Positions 13,775 to 15,565 of a DNA stretch of 15,565 nt are shown piece after piece. This stretch comes from an uncultured Eubacteriales bacterium. GTDB taxonomy: Bacteria; Bacillota; Clostridia; UMGS1883. The translations under genes were made by a program, and so were the position numbers. The stretch is from the NCBI GenBank assembly GCA_905195005.1, contig CAJJUC010000039.1:1-15565 (forward strand), read 5' to 3'. The notes beneath the pieces are model-generated. The model was not told the DNA's origin. It saw only the letters and a program-made list of their open reading frames with translations, and searched no databases. Within the stretch, counting starts at the first letter, position 1. The number at the start of each line of letters is the position of its first letter.

Positions 13775-15199
13775 TTATTTAATACTTATCTTTTTGCAAA
13801 TCGGTTCAAGTGCAGAACCGTTTTTCCATACGAAAGCATACACTCTGTCGGAATCCGCTGCAACGGTGTTAGCAACGGTTGTATATTCTCGCGAATCAAG
13901 AAGAGCGTTTGTTCTTACCGTTCCGATAAGAACCCCGTTTGAATCATATTGCGCAAATATCGCATCCGCATTAATGTCTTCATCTGTTTTGTTATAAAGC
14001 GAAGCGCTTGCGATTGAATTGCTCAGTGCAGATTTTCCGATTACAAGCTTGCCGTCAAGCTTTCCGTCATCGCAGAATGCACGGAAGATTATAACGTTGC
14101 TATCGGAGGAAGCGCCTTCATGAGTTCCGAGCACGGTTATCTTTGCCGTGTGCTTTTTGTTCGCGTCAAGCCCGGTAACCGTTCCGCGCGGAAATTCCAT
14201 CGGCCATGTTCCTGCGTTGTATGTGCTGAATTTTCCGATAAGGTTTCCGTCAATCTCAAGACTGTAGTTTCCGCCGAATTGATTGCAGCGCATCCCCAGA
14301 CAGAAGGTGCTGCCGTAAAAATCCATGGAAACACTGTCGCCGGCTTTTGTGCTCATTTTAAGCTCTGCGGTATAAGCGCCCTTATAGACCGCGTTATCTT
14401 CCCAATCTCCGTTAAATGTCATATCGGCATAGTTTATAACTCTGGGCGTTCCCGTCACGCGGTATTTCTCCGATGAAACCCAGTCTGCCGATGAAGAAGG
14501 CACGAGGTACATTCCTCCATTGGAAAGGTCGGATATTATTTTATCAGCATATATCTTGTAGCCCTTGTCATTAGGATGAGTCCCGTCAACCAAAATTGTG
14601 TTTTCGGCATTTGCTGCCGTCACATAACCCGCTTCGCGTACAGCGCCCTCAATATCAACCGCTTTGATTCCGTATGCCTCGCAAAGCTCGGCATATACGT
14701 TTGCAAAAGATACATCGTCTCCGGTGTTAATTGCATTATCCGTTGTGTTGACAAACACAACGGCAGGCGCGTCCGGAAGCGCTGCAAGGCGGCGGATAAC
14801 AGATTCCATGTAGCCTTTCATCTTGCTGCGTGCTTCGGTATTTGTGCCTTTTATATCGTTATAATGGTCATTGACCGAAAACTCTATAAACACAATATCC
14901 GGATTATTTGATATAATATCGTTTTCCAGGCGGTACCATCCGTATTTAGAATCCGTTCCGGGAATACCGGCATTTATTATCGTGACATCTTTTTCCGAAA
15001 AGGCTGACTTAAGATATTCACCGACAAGCGAAACATAATTCATTTTTTCTGAGCTTGCCCCTGCTCCCTGCGTTATCGAACCGCCGAAGAACACGGCGTT
15101 AATACTGTTTCCGAAGCTTTTATCCTGCGCATGTGCCGCAACAGCCGCACACATAACGGCTGTCAATGCCATTATCAGCGAAAAAATTTTTTTCTTCAT
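13775..15199 (-). CDS. Secreted SGNH/GDSL-family carbohydrate esterase, multidomain
   Basis: 474 aa. A cleavable signal peptide (1-24, cut after AHA) indicates secretion. The SGNH hydrolase domain (about 30-225) has block I FFGGSITQGAG with nucleophile S41, block II NAGIPGTDS (G78), block III FSVNDHY (N110, D111) and block V VDGTHPNDKGY (D205, H208). A beta-rich region (about 240-380) with GGNYSLEIDGNLIGKF follows, then a small C-terminal beta domain (about 395-474) ending in YAFVWKNGSALEPICKKI, a module I associate with secreted clostridial fibre-degrading proteins. Such enzymes usually remove acetyl groups from xylan or rhamnogalacturonan. The ribosome site CCCCCTTT (complement) is at 15208-15215, 8 bases before the ATG. 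It sits 18 bases after an upstream partial gene, so they probably share a transcript. The exact ester is not known. Confidence 0.85.
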   Translation of the reverse strand: MKKKIFSLIMALTAVMCAAVAAHAQDKSFGNSINAVFFGGSITQGAGASSEKMNYVSLVGEYLKSAFSEKDVTIINAGIPGTDSKYGWYRLENDIISNNPDIVFIEFSVNDHYNDIKGTNTEARSKMKGYMESVIRRLAALPDAPAVVFVNTTDNAINTGDDVSFANVYAELCEAYGIKAVDIEGAVREAGYVTAANAENTILVDGTHPNDKGYKIYADKIISDLSNGGMYLVPSSSADWVSSEKYRVTGTPRVINYADMTFNGDWEDNAVYKGAYTAELKMSTKAGDSVSMDFYGSTFCLGMRCNQFGGNYSLEIDGNLIGKFSTYNAGTWPMEFPRGTVTGLDANKKHTAKITVLGTHEGASSDSNVIIFRAFCDDGKLDGKLVIGKSALSNSIASASLYNKTDEDINADAIFAQYDSNGVLIGTVRTNALLDSREYTTVANTVAADSDRVYAFVWKNGSALEPICKKISIK

Positions 15200-15217
15200 T
15201 TTATTTTCCCCCTTTAA

Positions 15218-15565
15218 TTAAAGCTCAAGTTCTGCAAGAAACTCTCCGTTCTGTGCATAAACCGAAAGCTTTGCCGATGAAGCGCCGTTCGGAACGTCCA
15301 TTGTGAAAGCTGAGTTTTTCTCAGCGCCGCCTTTGAAGCTGCCGATTGTATATGCCTGAGAGAGAACCTCACCTTCGGCATTTTTGATTACAGCCTTAAC
15401 AGTGAGATCTGCTTTCATATCGGTAAGATTTTTGCATACTGCCGATATACGAATTTTTTCGCCGCTTTCCAGTGTGCCCGACATGCTGCCCGAAAGCTGC
15501 ACTGCATTTTCCGGCTCGGGAGCTGCTATATCAAGTGTGAGCGCTTCCGCAAGGCAGTGGTTTGA
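15218..15565 (-). CDS. C-terminal end of a probable secreted carbohydrate-active or surface protein (5' end outside window)
   Basis: The reading frame stays open from the stop at 15218 to the right edge (115 codons seen). The GTG at 15502 is internal, with no ribosome site, and the 21 codons before it contain no stop. The visible part is one beta-sandwich-like module: alternating strands such as EKIRISAVCKNLTDMKADLT, AVIKNAEGEVLSQAYTIGSF and SSAKLSVYAQNGEFLAELEL. Similar end-modules occur on extracellular glycosidases and esterases of gut clostridia. No catalytic motif is in view, so the enzyme class is unknown. It is the first visible gene of the run leading into the SGNH esterase. Confidence 0.75.
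   Translation of the reverse strand, partial: SNHCLAEALTLDIAAPEPENAVQLSGSMSGTLESGEKIRISAVCKNLTDMKADLTVKAVIKNAEGEVLSQAYTIGSFKGGAEKNSAFTMDVPNGASSAKLSVYAQNGEFLAELEL

Noticed and set aside
15212..15223. Palindrome CTTTAATTAAAG at the stop of the partial gene
   Set aside because: It is formed by a stop codon and the following A/T-rich ribosome site; too short and likely chance.

Overview
The window reads as chromosomal DNA of a Gram-positive gut-type Clostridia (Bacillota). The support is AT-leaning coding sequence, strong AGGAGG-type ribosome sites, sigma-A promoters, a lipobox metal-binding protein, a XerC-type recombinase of a kind I associate with Oscillospirales and relatives, and secreted enzymes with the small beta-domains typical of anaerobic plant-fibre degraders. 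The taxonomic call is inference from protein style; no rRNA or other marker is present.

Left part (1-7658, all + strand): a metal-binding lipoprotein of the ZnuA family lies behind a Fur-type operator and is closed by a hairpin terminator. A tight housekeeping run follows: a CxxCxxC flavin reductase, murD, three consecutive M42 aminopeptidases (overlapping by 10 bp and 1 bp) and a CobO-type corrinoid adenosyltransferase. A perfect palindrome with the 11-6-11 layout of a Xer/dif site then precedes a XerC-like tyrosine recombinase. The recombinase overlaps tail to tail with a minus-strand thiamine pyrophosphokinase (thiN).

Right part (8358-15565): a plant-polysaccharide locus, probably aimed at acetylated pectin or rhamnogalacturonan. 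It holds an alpha/beta-hydrolase esterase (TTG start, near-consensus promoter), an AraC regulator, a divergently transcribed GH4 enzyme resembling alpha-galacturonidase LplD, a cytoplasmic GHL6-like glycoside hydrolase with a probable trimerisation domain (TTG start), a secreted multidomain SGNH esterase, and the 3' end of a further gene that runs off the right edge. The araC/GH4 divergent region carries two abutting perfect inverted repeats. A terminator-like hairpin sits against the ribosome site of the GHL6-like gene and may act as an attenuator.

A plausible division of labour is as follows. The secreted SGNH enzyme (and perhaps the truncated neighbour) deacetylates polymer outside the cell. 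The cytoplasmic esterase, GH4 and GHL6-like enzymes finish imported oligosaccharides. The AraC protein controls the set. No transporter is in view. Four gene starts were corrected from the longest reading frame (5113, 6690, 9239, 13706) using ribosome sites, promoters and overlaps. No CRISPR, rRNA, tRNA, insertion sequence or prophage was seen, and no gene-free stretch exceeds 300 bases.
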